Below the pieces are notes generated by a model that ran no database searches, had not been told where the DNA came from, and worked only from the letters and a program-made list of their open reading frames with translations. The translations under genes and the position numbers were made by a program. This document shows positions 55,516 to 64,000 of a DNA stretch of 64,000 bases, piece after piece. Each line of letters begins with the position of its first letter. Position 1 is the first letter of the stretch. Source of the stretch: Fodinibius sp034521915 (lineage in GTDB: Bacteria; Bacteroidota; Rhodothermia; Balneolales; Balneolaceae); contig NZ_JAXHLU010000007.1 in NCBI RefSeq assembly GCF_034521915.1, forward strand, positions 11,780 through 75,779, given 5' to 3'.

Positions 55516-56802
55516 ATGGGGATGCCTGATCTGCTTACATTGACACGGTATTTTGCCTCCCAAGGCGATGTAATTTTATTACATTCGCAGTCTAAAGATC
55601 ACCCTTCATCACGATTTTCGTATTTAGCAGCACAGCCAGAGGCAATAATTAAAGCGCATGACGATCATATTTCAGAAATTAAGGGCAGTGAAAAACAGCA
55701 GTATAATCAAAATCCATGGGAAGCCTTACAAGCGTTTCGTAAACGAATAGATAACTGGTTGTTTGGGTATTTGGGATATGATTTAAAGAATCATACCGAG
55801 CAGCTAAATTCCTTGAATACTGACCCGGTAGGTGCTCCGGATATGTATTTTATGGTGCCCGAATTTTTGTTGCGATACGATCATCAATCCGAAAAGGGAG
55901 AGCTTATTATAGGAGATATGCCCAGGGAAGGTGAAATTGATCAGCGCTATTCTGTAACGGAAGAATGTGAGCTTGAAAACCTAAGGGCTCAGACAAGCCG
56001 GCAGTCTTATATTCAAAAAATAAGAAAGTCACAATCTATGATTACCAATGGTGACTTTTACGAAATCAACCTTTCGCACCAGATGAAAGCACCTTTTAAA
56101 GGTTCTGCACTGCAGTTATTTAAAAAGATGCGTGAAGTAGGTCCAGTACCGTTTGGAAGCTTTTTACAACTTGATGACTTGTCGATTTGCTGCCAGTCAC
56201 CGGAGCGATTTCTTCGAAAGGAGGGAAGCACTGTATATTCGCAGCCAATTAAAGGGACATCAAAACGGGGGGAATCCACTTATGAAGATGACTCCTTAAA
56301 GAAAGAGTTGATTACATCAGAGAAAGAACGGGCCGAGAATCTGATGATCGTTGATTTGGTTCGTAATGACTTAAGCAAAATTGCGAAAAGGGGAACGGTA
56401 AAAGTCTCCGAACTTTTCGCTATCCAGTCATTCGGTACGGTGCACCAAATGGTATCTACCGTTGTTGCCGAAACAAAGGAGAAAGATCCTGTAAATATTC
56501 TCCGGGCCTGCTTCCCAATGGGCTCAATGACAGGAGCTCCTAAAATTAGTGTTATGAAATCAATAGAAAAACTTGAGGATTATAAGAGGGGCATATACTC
56601 CGGTGCCATAGGATATATAACGCCTGCCGGAGATTTTGATTTTAATGTTGTTATTCGGACAGCAATCATTAAAAACAAGAATTTGCATTATTCAGTTGGG
56701 GGTGCAATTACCGGCGATTCAGATCCCGAGAAAGAATGGGAGGAAACAAAAATTAAAGCTCGCGCGCTCTTGCATGCATTTGAGAAATCTGCAAAAGAGT
56801 AA
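55516..56802 (+). CDS. pabB: Aminodeoxychorismate synthase component I
   Basis: Chorismate-binding enzyme of folate synthesis, 428 residues. The active-site lysine of aminodeoxychorismate synthases is in QPIKGTSKRG (K246); anthranilate synthases have a different residue there, so TrpE is unlikely. Further motifs are ERAENLMIVDLVRNDLSK, PMGSMTGAPKISVMKSIE and SGAIGYITPAGDFDFNVVIRT. No glutaminase (pabA) gene is nearby. It either uses a shared subunit encoded elsewhere or free ammonia. It follows pabC after 2 nt. Confidence 0.93.
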   Translation: MGMPDLLTLTRYFASQGDVILLHSQSKDHPSSRFSYLAAQPEAIIKAHDDHISEIKGSEKQQYNQNPWEALQAFRKRIDNWLFGYLGYDLKNHTEQLNSLNTDPVGAPDMYFMVPEFLLRYDHQSEKGELIIGDMPREGEIDQRYSVTEECELENLRAQTSRQSYIQKIRKSQSMITNGDFYEINLSHQMKAPFKGSALQLFKKMREVGPVPFGSFLQLDDLSICCQSPERFLRKEGSTVYSQPIKGTSKRGESTYEDDSLKKELITSEKERAENLMIVDLVRNDLSKIAKRGTVKVSELFAIQSFGTVHQMVSTVVAETKEKDPVNILRACFPMGSMTGAPKISVMKSIEKLEDYKRGIYSGAIGYITPAGDFDFNVVIRTAIIKNKNLHYSVGGAITGDSDPEKEWEETKIKARALLHAFEKSAKE

Positions 56803-56896
56803 GGACGTTTAATAAATACCGTTATACGCCTCTGAAGGCTTATTAATGGTATAAAAATGAGAAGTTGCGAAATCCTTGAAATTAGTTATTATTAGA

Positions 56897-56914
56897 AATG
56901 TAAGCCCTTACATT
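56897..56914. promoter_or_regulatory. LacI-family operator palindrome
   Basis: AATGTAAG-CC-CTTACATT, with 8-bp perfect arms, sits 49 nt before the lacI-type start. The shape TGTAAG..CTTACA is that of LacI/CcpA-like operators (usual centre CG). Probable autoregulatory site, with maltose operon control by read-through. No second copy was found before pgmB, GH65 or the cytoplasmic GH13 gene. Confidence 0.7.
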
Positions 56915-56962
56915 TTTTACATTAACTGTCATTTTTAATCAGGATTTCTGAGGAATAAACAA

Positions 56963-57982
56963 TTGGCTGGAAGTACAATATATGACATTGCAAAAAAAGC
57001 AGGTGTGAGCATAGCCACTGTTTCACGTGTTGTTAACAATAATGAAGGTATTGCAGATAAAACAAGAGAGAAAGTTTTAAAAGTAGCCGATGAGCTTGGG
57101 TATTATCCGCAAGCTTATGCACAGGGACTGGCCCGTAAGAAAAAGAATATTATTATGGTGGTGGTGCCGGTATTGTCCAACTACTTTTTTATGGAGGTAT
57201 TGGCAGGTATCCAGGATGAAATATCCAACTACAACTATGATCTGAATATTTTTAATGTGCAAAGCAATGGGAAAGATAACATGTTTCCCCAGGTAGAGAA
57301 TATTATCAAGCGCCAGTGGGCTGATGGATATCTTTTTATTTCGACACATCTGCGAGATACCGAGCTCGAGCAGCTGCAAAATTACGATATGCCGATTACG
57401 CTTATTGATGAATCTTATCCCGGGATGGATTCTGTTTCCGTTGATAATGATGAAGGCATTGAAAAAGCAATGCATTACTTCCTGGATAATGGGATAACGC
57501 GCATTGCCATAATCAGTGCCATGAAGACCTCAAAACCCGGCAGGCAGCGTATAGAGGGTTATAAAAAAGCACTTAATGAAGCGGGTGTTGATGTTGAAGA
57601 GGATCTGATCGTAACAGGAGATTCTATGTATCGCGATGGCTTTTCGGAGCAGAACGGCTATGAGGCCATGATAAAACTGTTGGAGCTGCCAAATCCGCCG
57701 GAGGCCTGTTTCTGTACCTCTGATATACAGGCTGTGGGAGCTATGAAAGCGATGGAAGAAAAAGGAGTTCAGATACCTATTATAGGCTATGACGATATAA
57801 CGATTTCGAATTTTATAGGCCTTTCCACCATTCGTCAGCCAATGTATGATATGGGTGCGCTGGCGACTAAAAAACTTATGAAAAGGATGAAGAATAGAGA
57901 AGCCAAGCCTGAGCATAAGGTTTTTGCACCGGAGCTGATCTTGCGATCCTCTACAGAAACAGATGTAAAAGAAGAAGCCTGA
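56963..57982 (+). CDS. LacI-family transcriptional regulator of the maltose locus
   Basis: 339 residues from TTG 56963, which gives the expected MAGSTIYDIAKKAGVS start. An N-terminal helix-turn-helix with hinge helix (TIYDIAKKAGVSIATVSRVV, then YYPQAYAQGLARKK) is followed by a periplasmic-binding-protein-like sugar domain (NIIMVVVPVLSNYFFMEVL; GYDDITISNFIGLSTIRQP). The ligand is probably maltose or a metabolite of it, inferred from the downstream genes. It lies 53 nt before pgmB, and a palindromic operator is just upstream. Confidence 0.95.
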   Translation: MAGSTIYDIAKKAGVSIATVSRVVNNNEGIADKTREKVLKVADELGYYPQAYAQGLARKKKNIIMVVVPVLSNYFFMEVLAGIQDEISNYNYDLNIFNVQSNGKDNMFPQVENIIKRQWADGYLFISTHLRDTELEQLQNYDMPITLIDESYPGMDSVSVDNDEGIEKAMHYFLDNGITRIAIISAMKTSKPGRQRIEGYKKALNEAGVDVEEDLIVTGDSMYRDGFSEQNGYEAMIKLLELPNPPEACFCTSDIQAVGAMKAMEEKGVQIPIIGYDDITISNFIGLSTIRQPMYDMGALATKKLMKRMKNREAKPEHKVFAPELILRSSTETDVKEEA

Positions 57983-58035
57983 TAAATATTTCGTTTTGTT
58001 GTTCAGAAAGTAAATATTCAAAATATTTTTGATTT

Positions 58036-58698
58036 ATGATCAAACCTGACGCATGTATTTTTGATTTGGACGGCGTTATTGTTGAAACATCAGATGCTCA
58101 TTTTAAAGCTTGGCAGCGCCTTGCTGAATCTCTGGGAATCTCCTTTGGTGAGGAATTTAATGAACAGCTCAAAGGGGTAAGTCGACGAAAATCAATAGAA
58201 AAGATTTTAGCTATTGATGATCGGGAATTACCCGAGGCAGAAATACAGCGACTAATGGATAAAAAGAATGGCTGGTATCAGGATGCTATTGCCGAATTAA
58301 CTCCTGATGATATTCTTGAGGGTGTGCCCGAATTTTTAGAAACATTGCAAGAGATGGAGATCCCCTTGGGAATTGGATCATCCAGCAAAAATGCACAATA
58401 CATTATGGATTATCTGCAGCTCAATGACACTTTTGAAGTAATTATTGATGGTACCAAAGTGGAAAACACAAAACCTGATCCAGAAGTATTTCTGAAAGGT
58501 GCAAAAGCATTGAGTGCCGATCCCTCAAACACCATTGTTTTTGAAGATGCGGCTTCGGGCGTGGAGGCGGCCAATAATGGTCAATTTATAAGTGTAGGCG
58601 TTGGTTCCGAAGAATATTTGGGGGATGCTGATCTCGTAATTCCCAATTTTATTGGCCTGACGCCTGAAAAATTATTCAAACAACTTAATGACAATTAA
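58036..58698 (+). CDS. pgmB: Beta-phosphoglucomutase
   Basis: HAD-superfamily enzyme turning beta-glucose-1-phosphate into glucose-6-phosphate. 220 residues. Catalytic aspartates are in FDLDGVIVETSDAHFKAW, with GVSRRKSIEKIL in the cap, SSSKNAQYIMD (motif 2) and FEDAASGVEAA (motif 3). It sits directly before the GH65 phosphorylase gene, whose product it uses. It is intact. Confidence 0.96.
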   Translation: MIKPDACIFDLDGVIVETSDAHFKAWQRLAESLGISFGEEFNEQLKGVSRRKSIEKILAIDDRELPEAEIQRLMDKKNGWYQDAIAELTPDDILEGVPEFLETLQEMEIPLGIGSSSKNAQYIMDYLQLNDTFEVIIDGTKVENTKPDPEVFLKGAKALSADPSNTIVFEDAASGVEAANNGQFISVGVGSEEYLGDADLVIPNFIGLTPEKLFKQLNDN

Positions 58699-58736
58699 CG
58701 AATAAGTAGCAAGATTTCGATCTAAAATTATGATTT

Positions 58737-61058
58737 ATGGATAAGTATCTGGAAACTGACGAATGGAAAATTATTGAAGAAGGTTTTGATCCGGAGCGCC
58801 AGCGCTCATCAGAAAGTATTTTCAGTATTGGCAACGGACATATGGGGCAGCGGGCCAATTTTGAAGAGCATTACAGTGGTGACTCGCTTCAGGGCAGCTA
58901 TATAGGGGGAATCTATTATCCCGATCCCACAAAGGTAGGATGGTGGAAAAACGGTTATCCGGACTATTTTGCCAAAGTACTCAACTCTGTTAATTGGATT
59001 GGTATTGATATCCATATCAACGGTGAGCAGTTAGATCTGGCAAAATGTACAGTCACGGAGTTTACCAGAACCCTGGATATGAAACAGGGATTATTGCAGC
59101 GCAGCTTTGTTGCCGAGTTACAAAACGGAAATAAAATTGCGGTGGAAGCGTGCCGATTTGTAAGTATGGAGCGAGCCGAGGTTGGAGCGATTGAATATAG
59201 GATCAAGGCGCTAAATTTTTCCGGGACTATTATGCTAACGCCCTATATTAATGGGGAAGTATATAACGAAGACGCCAATTATGATGAGATATTTTGGGAT
59301 GAGGGAACTCAGGATTCTTTTAAAGATGGCGGCGTGGTAACAACGCAAACGAAAAAACTCGATTTTCATGTTGCGGCGGCTATGAAAAATACCATCCAAA
59401 AAAATGGAGAGTCGCTGGATCTTAGTACAACAGCTTCTGTCTCTTCGATGTATGTTGACCAATCATATGAAATTTCGGTTGAAGAAAATGAAGAAGTACA
59501 ACTTCACAAGTATGCAGTAATTGCTTCTTCTTTAAATCATGATCGTAAGCGCTTACATGATCATGTTAAAGAAGCAGTAGGTGATACAGCGAAAGTCGGT
59601 TATCAACAATTGAAGAAGGAGCATATTGACCGCTGGCACAATATATGGAAAGGCAGCGACGTGGATATCGAAGGGGATAAGGATGCCCAACAGGGGATTC
59701 GATTCAATATTTTCCAGTTGTACCAAACCTATACCGGTGAAGATGAACGCCTGAACATTGGTCCCAAAGGATTTACAGGCGAAAAATATGGTGGATGCAC
59801 ATATTGGGATACTGAAGCTTACTGCCTGCCTTTTTATTTGAATACGGCTCCCAATGAGGTGGCTCGACAACTGTTATGGTATCGCTATCGACATCTGCCA
59901 AAAGCGATTGAAAATGCTGAAAAGCTCGGCTTTACCGATGGGGCAGCGCTGTATCCGATGGTAACGATGAACGGTGAGGAGTGCCATAACGAATGGGAAA
60001 TTACATTTGAGGAAGTCCACCGCAACGGTGCCATTGCTTATGCTATTTATAACTATATCCGTCATACCGGCGATGATTCGTATCTCAAAGAAGCCGGGCT
60101 TGAGGTGTTGATTGCTATTTCACGATTTTGGAGCCAGCGGTTTAACTTTTCAGAAAAGCGTCAGAAATATGTAATGCTGGGCGTTACCGGACCTAACGAG
60201 TATGAAAACAACATCAATAATAACTGGTACACCTCGTACATCGCCTGCTGGTGTATGCGTTATACGATGGAATCCATTGAAAAAGTCCGCGACGAATCGC
60301 CGGAACGGTTTAAGGAAATCAGACAAAAGACTTCGTATAAAGATGCCGAAACTGAACGCTGGAAAGATATTCTCGATCGCGTTTATCTCGGAGAAGATGA
60401 AGATCTGGGGATTTTCCTGCAGCAGGATAACTACCTGGATAAAGTTCAGCGAATGGCCAGTGACTTGGATAAGAGCGAACGTCCTATTAACCAGCACTGG
60501 TCGTGGGATCGCATCCTGCGTTCCTGTTTTATTAAGCAGGGTGACGTAGTACAGGGACTGTACTTCTTCGAGGATCACTTTGACGAAGATACCATTCGTC
60601 GCAATTTCGATTTTTACGAGCCCCGAACGGTGCACGAATCATCGCTTTCGCCCTGTATTCACGCTATAATTGCCTCAAAGCTTGGTTATAATGACAAGGC
60701 CTATCAGCTGTATTTACGCACCGCACGACTCGATCTAGACGATTATAACAAGGAGGTCCACCAGGGATTACATATCACGAGTATGGCCGGAACCTGGATG
60801 TCTATCGTAGAGGGATTTGCCGGAAAACGTGCTAAAGAAGGACAACTGCATTTTTCACCATCACTCCCTGAAGGATGGAAGGCCTATTCATTTAAGATTC
60901 TGCACAAAGGCAATCGACTCAATGTTCGGATTGAACCGGAACAGGTTATTATTACTTGTGAGAAGGGCAGTGGATCAACATGTTATGTTTATGGAGATAA
61001 ATACGAGATATCTCAAGATAAAGAAGTCGTAATATCAGCACCCGTAGTGAGCAAATAA
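58737..61058 (+). CDS. GH65 maltose phosphorylase
   Basis: Cytoplasmic, 773 residues, normal length. It splits maltose with phosphate into glucose and beta-glucose-1-phosphate. The general acid Glu is at about 488 in TGPNEYENNINNNWYT. The substrate loop NGEECHNEWEITFEEVHRNG resembles maltose rather than trehalose or kojibiose phosphorylases, and the phosphate-binding region is near HESSLSPCIHAI. Neighbours (pgmB before, GH13 and sugar transporter after) support maltose. Trehalose as substrate is not fully excluded. Confidence 0.9.
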   Translation: MDKYLETDEWKIIEEGFDPERQRSSESIFSIGNGHMGQRANFEEHYSGDSLQGSYIGGIYYPDPTKVGWWKNGYPDYFAKVLNSVNWIGIDIHINGEQLDLAKCTVTEFTRTLDMKQGLLQRSFVAELQNGNKIAVEACRFVSMERAEVGAIEYRIKALNFSGTIMLTPYINGEVYNEDANYDEIFWDEGTQDSFKDGGVVTTQTKKLDFHVAAAMKNTIQKNGESLDLSTTASVSSMYVDQSYEISVEENEEVQLHKYAVIASSLNHDRKRLHDHVKEAVGDTAKVGYQQLKKEHIDRWHNIWKGSDVDIEGDKDAQQGIRFNIFQLYQTYTGEDERLNIGPKGFTGEKYGGCTYWDTEAYCLPFYLNTAPNEVARQLLWYRYRHLPKAIENAEKLGFTDGAALYPMVTMNGEECHNEWEITFEEVHRNGAIAYAIYNYIRHTGDDSYLKEAGLEVLIAISRFWSQRFNFSEKRQKYVMLGVTGPNEYENNINNNWYTSYIACWCMRYTMESIEKVRDESPERFKEIRQKTSYKDAETERWKDILDRVYLGEDEDLGIFLQQDNYLDKVQRMASDLDKSERPINQHWSWDRILRSCFIKQGDVVQGLYFFEDHFDEDTIRRNFDFYEPRTVHESSLSPCIHAIIASKLGYNDKAYQLYLRTARLDLDDYNKEVHQGLHITSMAGTWMSIVEGFAGKRAKEGQLHFSPSLPEGWKAYSFKILHKGNRLNVRIEPEQVIITCEKGSGSTCYVYGDKYEISQDKEVVISAPVVSK

Positions 61059-61090
61059 CATATTTTAAGATCAACAAAAATCATACTGCA

Positions 61091-62473
61091 ATGAATAATC
61101 GTTCACCATTTTATACCAGAATACTACCGCTCGTTTTACTGCTTTCCCTATCGCTAATGACGTTGGGATGCACTGAATCGATAGAAGAGGATGTTCAGGC
61201 CCGAAATCATATTGAACATCCCGAATGGTCGAAAAATGCCAACATGTATGAGGTTAACATCCGTCAATATACCGAAGAGGGTACCTTTAAAGCGTTTGAA
61301 GAGCATATTCCGCGACTCAAGGAAATGGGTGTTGATATCCTTTGGCTGATGCCTATTCATCCTATTGGAGAAGAAAAACGCAAAGGCGAGCTCGGAAGCT
61401 ATTACTCTATCAAGGATTACAAAGCGGTGAATCCCAATTTCGGGACTATGCAGGATTTTAAGGATCTGGTTGAGACGACTCATAAACATGACATGAAACT
61501 CTTTTTGGACTGGGTGCCAAACCATACTGCGTGGGATCACGAGTGGATAGACGAACATCCCGAGTATTATATGAAAGATTCTACCGGAGCGATTACCTAT
61601 GAGGCCGACTGGACCGATATTGCACAGCTCAATTACGAAAACAAGGAACTCTGGGATAAGATGATTGACCGAATGAAGTACTGGATTGACGAAGCAAATA
61701 TCGATGGCTATCGCGTGGATCATGCGGGGCATGATATTCCACTGGAATTCTGGAAGAAGGCTATTCCTGAGGTTAACGAGTCAAAAGAAGATTTCTTCTG
61801 GCTGGCCGAATGGAATACACCCGACATGCATCCCTGGTTTGATGCCACTTACACTTGGGAATATTTTCATTTGACTACTGATATTGCCAAAGGAGAAGCT
61901 TCCTTGGATGAGATTACCAAACTGATGGCTCAGGAGGAAGAGCGCTTTCCAGCTCATGCTTATCGACTCTATTTTACTTCCAATCACGATGAAAACTCAT
62001 GGAATGGGACGGACGAAGAACTTTTTGGTGATAATTTTGAAAACTTTGCTGTGATGGCTGCTACTATCGATGGCATGCCGCTGGTTTACAGTGGACAGGA
62101 GACCGGACTCGATAAGCGGCTTGAGTTTTTTAAGAAAGATACCATCAATTGGGATGGCTACGAATATGAGGATTTCTACCGCACTTTATTTGAGCTCAAA
62201 GATCGCAACGAAGCGCTCTGGAATGGTCAGTATGGAGGTGAATTTGTAGCAGTGCCGACCGAGTCAGGGGGACAAACGTATGCCTATAAACGGGTAAAAG
62301 GGGATCAGGAAGTTTTTGTGATTCTTAATTTTGAAGATAGCGAGCAGAATATTTCGTTCCCGAACCTTGACGATTCAGCAGATTATTCCGATGTATTTAG
62401 CGGAGAAGACATTACCGTGGATAGTGAAGGAGTGACGCTCGATGCTCATAGTTATTTGGTGCTTGAGAAGTGA
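61091..62473 (+). CDS. GH13 alpha-amylase, surface or periplasmic lipoprotein
   Basis: 460 residues. A lipoprotein signal (LVLLLSLSLMTLGC) is followed by acidic residues (TESIEED), similar to Bacteroidota surface-export signals. GH13 conserved regions are DWVPNHTAW, nucleophile Asp210 in GYRVDHAG, Glu240 in WLAEWNTPD and Asp300 in SNHDENSW. A small C-terminal beta domain is present. It probably hydrolyses starch or maltodextrins outside the inner membrane so that the next gene's transporter can import the products. It is 33 nt after the GH65 gene and 45 nt before the transporter gene. Confidence 0.9.
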   Translation: MNNRSPFYTRILPLVLLLSLSLMTLGCTESIEEDVQARNHIEHPEWSKNANMYEVNIRQYTEEGTFKAFEEHIPRLKEMGVDILWLMPIHPIGEEKRKGELGSYYSIKDYKAVNPNFGTMQDFKDLVETTHKHDMKLFLDWVPNHTAWDHEWIDEHPEYYMKDSTGAITYEADWTDIAQLNYENKELWDKMIDRMKYWIDEANIDGYRVDHAGHDIPLEFWKKAIPEVNESKEDFFWLAEWNTPDMHPWFDATYTWEYFHLTTDIAKGEASLDEITKLMAQEEERFPAHAYRLYFTSNHDENSWNGTDEELFGDNFENFAVMAATIDGMPLVYSGQETGLDKRLEFFKKDTINWDGYEYEDFYRTLFELKDRNEALWNGQYGGEFVAVPTESGGQTYAYKRVKGDQEVFVILNFEDSEQNISFPNLDDSADYSDVFSGEDITVDSEGVTLDAHSYLVLEK

Positions 62474-62517
62474 TTCCGATTCCAAATACGCTAATCTGAT
62501 ACCCTAAAAATGACGCT

Positions 62518-64000
62518 ATGAATAAGGAAAATGAAAAGCCGAAGCTAAGTTTCTGGGAAATATGGAATATGAGTTTTGGATTTTTGGGCATACAGTTTGG
62601 TTTTGCTCTCCAAAACGCCAATGTCAGTCGTATCTTCGAAACGCTCGGTGCCAGTGTTGATGATATACCCATTCTCTGGATTGCCGCTCCCGTCACGGGT
62701 TTGGTGGTACAACCGATAATTGGTCATCTTAGTGATAAAACCTGGAATAGTCTCGGACGTCGAAGACCGTATTTCTTGTTTGGAGCTATTTTTGCCTCAC
62801 TGGCACTTATTATTATGCCCAATTCGCCCGTGCTATGGGTAGCGGCCGGCATGCTCTGGATCATGGATGCATCTATTAATATTTCCATGGAGCCGTTTCG
62901 TGCTTTTGTAGGCGATATGCTGCCTGCCGATCAACATACTAAAGGTTTTGCCATGCAGACCTTTTTTATCGGTACGGGAGCTGTTATTGCATCGGCATTG
63001 CCTTATATAATGACAAACTGGGTGGGGTTAGCAAATACCGCTGCTCCCGGTGAAATTCCGCCGGCTGTACAGTGGTCATTTTACATCGGTGCTGCTACGT
63101 TCCTGGGAGCTGTTTTATGGACTGTATGGACTACCGAAGAGTATCCGCCCGAAGAACTTGAGCGGTATTCCAAAAATGAGCCTGGAGAAGGTTCAATTAT
63201 TGATGCAGCTAAAAAGGGAGAGATTGATACGGGAAATGCAAAGCGTAAATATACCATAGGTTTAATTTTAGTCGCTGTTGGACTTGCTTTAACCTATTAT
63301 ATTTATGGGGCCTCTTTTGAGCAAGAGCTATATATATTCAGTATTGGTGTAGCCGTATTCGGGTTAGTTATGGTCGTGGCGGGTTTCATGCAGCAAGTGC
63401 TCAACAAAGATGAACATGGACTGGTTGTTGTGGTCTCCGATTTTTTAAGTATGCCCAAGACCATGATTCAGCTTTCTGCCGTACAGTTCTTTTCCTGGTT
63501 TGCCCTTTTTGCCATGTGGATCTATACCACTGCAGCTGTAACTTCGCACGTATATGGTACCAGTGATACTACGTCTGTGCTCTATAATGAAGGTGCTGAT
63601 TGGGTGGGAATACTGTTTGCTATATATAACGGTTTTGCTGCAATTATAGCTTTTGCACTTCCATATTTTGCAAAACTGTCAAGCCGTAAGATAGTACATG
63701 CAGTTTCATTGTTGATTGGTGGAGCAAGTCTGGCAAGTATCTATTTAATAACCGACCCTATGATGCTTATTTTGCCGATGCTGGGAATTGGTGTTGCCTG
63801 GGGCAGTATACTGGCGATGCCATATGCTATTCTTTCGGGTGCAATACCAGCCAAAAAGATGGGTATTTATATGGGATTGTTTAATTTCTTTATCGTGATT
63901 CCCCAAATTGTAGCGGCTAGTATTTTGGGTACCATGCTCAGAAATCTTTTTAACGGCGAAGCAATTTTTGCCCTTATAGCAGGAGGGGGAGCAATGGCAT
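62518..64000 (+). CDS. MFS sugar transporter (SLC45/GPH-like), cut by the window end
   Basis: ATG 62518 begins MNKENEKPKLSFWEIWNMSF; 494 codons are visible with no stop. The family signature is plain: GFLGIQFGFALQNANVSRIF in helix 1, then PVTGLVVQPIIGHLSDKTW and LGRRRPYFLFGA (loop 2-3). About ten or more membrane helices follow. Relatives in Bacteroidota maltose loci import maltose or maltodextrin with a cation. It is the last gene of the LacI-pgmB-GH65-GH13-MFS unit in this window. Confidence 0.9.
   Translation, partial: MNKENEKPKLSFWEIWNMSFGFLGIQFGFALQNANVSRIFETLGASVDDIPILWIAAPVTGLVVQPIIGHLSDKTWNSLGRRRPYFLFGAIFASLALIIMPNSPVLWVAAGMLWIMDASINISMEPFRAFVGDMLPADQHTKGFAMQTFFIGTGAVIASALPYIMTNWVGLANTAAPGEIPPAVQWSFYIGAATFLGAVLWTVWTTEEYPPEELERYSKNEPGEGSIIDAAKKGEIDTGNAKRKYTIGLILVAVGLALTYYIYGASFEQELYIFSIGVAVFGLVMVVAGFMQQVLNKDEHGLVVVVSDFLSMPKTMIQLSAVQFFSWFALFAMWIYTTAAVTSHVYGTSDTTSVLYNEGADWVGILFAIYNGFAAIIAFALPYFAKLSSRKIVHAVSLLIGGASLASIYLITDPMMLILPMLGIGVAWGSILAMPYAILSGAIPAKKMGIYMGLFNFFIVIPQIVAASILGTMLRNLFNGEAIFALIAGGGAMA

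Noticed and set aside
1..64000. tRNA, rRNA, integrase, transposase or toxin-antitoxin genes
   Set aside because: None recognised by eye on either strand, so there is no direct sign of a genomic island apart from the repeat elements listed.

Overview
The window looks like a chromosomal segment of a Gram-negative bacterium of the Bacteroidota/Rhodothermota/Balneolota group, most likely a Balneolales-type marine or saline organism. This is inferred from the gene set, not from a marker-gene search. The set includes a type III glutamine synthetase, an o-succinylbenzoate menaquinone pathway (menA-menC-menE), ATP-dependent PEP carboxykinase, Sigma70_ECF sigma factors beside a TPR-tailed Ser/Thr kinase, many acidic secreted proteins and lipoproteins, and a LacI-GH65-GH13-MFS maltose locus. 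No tRNA, rRNA, CRISPR array, integrase or transposase was seen.

Layout. 0-2.8 kb: prfA and pckA converge on a perfect 15-bp hairpin. 3.2-7.4 kb (minus strand): a regulatory block of two tandemly duplicated ECF sigma factors and a membrane Ser/Thr kinase with a TPR sensor domain. 7.7-26.0 kb (plus strand, divergent from the regulators): an apparent export/surface operon with an outer-membrane beta-barrel protein, a giant filament-like protein of about 4,100 residues, a five-domain fibronectin-III protein and a TPR protein. 26.2-33.0 kb: two more secreted lipoproteins, one with IPT/PKD/TolB-propeller domains and one with a beta-helix. 33.1-38.8 kb: a small membrane protein, gatB, a TlpA-like lipoprotein, tpiA and purD. 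38.9-42.3 kb (minus strand): menE, menC, menA. 42.6-46.4 kb: glnN and an M20D peptidase, separated by a palindromic repeat element. 46.9-56.8 kb: a rhomboid pair, ispG, two envelope proteins, pfkA, a cytoplasmic GH13 enzyme, a cysteine-less redoxin, pabC and pabB. 57.0-64.0 kb: a LacI regulator, pgmB, a GH65 maltose phosphorylase, a secreted GH13 lipoprotein and a sugar MFS transporter cut by the window end.

Two things deserve attention. First, the ECF-ECF-kinase block faces the giant-protein operon, and the same motif, TTTGACCC-N17-CGTAT, lies upstream of two of the secreted-protein transcription units (7634 and 31113). It is a plausible ECF promoter and could tie the 7.7-33 kb surface genes into one regulon. 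Second, coding lesions are concentrated in this secreted block: five +1 frameshifts, one clean in-frame nonsense codon, a broken signal-peptide region and a missing ATG. I saw none in the other roughly 38 kb of genes. This could be sequence error, gene decay or on/off variation.

The right end is a coherent maltodextrin pathway. Extracellular GH13 releases sugars, MFS imports them, cytoplasmic GH13 and maltose phosphorylase give glucose plus beta-glucose-1-phosphate, and beta-phosphoglucomutase gives glucose-6-phosphate, which feeds pfkA and tpiA. A near-perfect LacI-type palindrome precedes the regulator.
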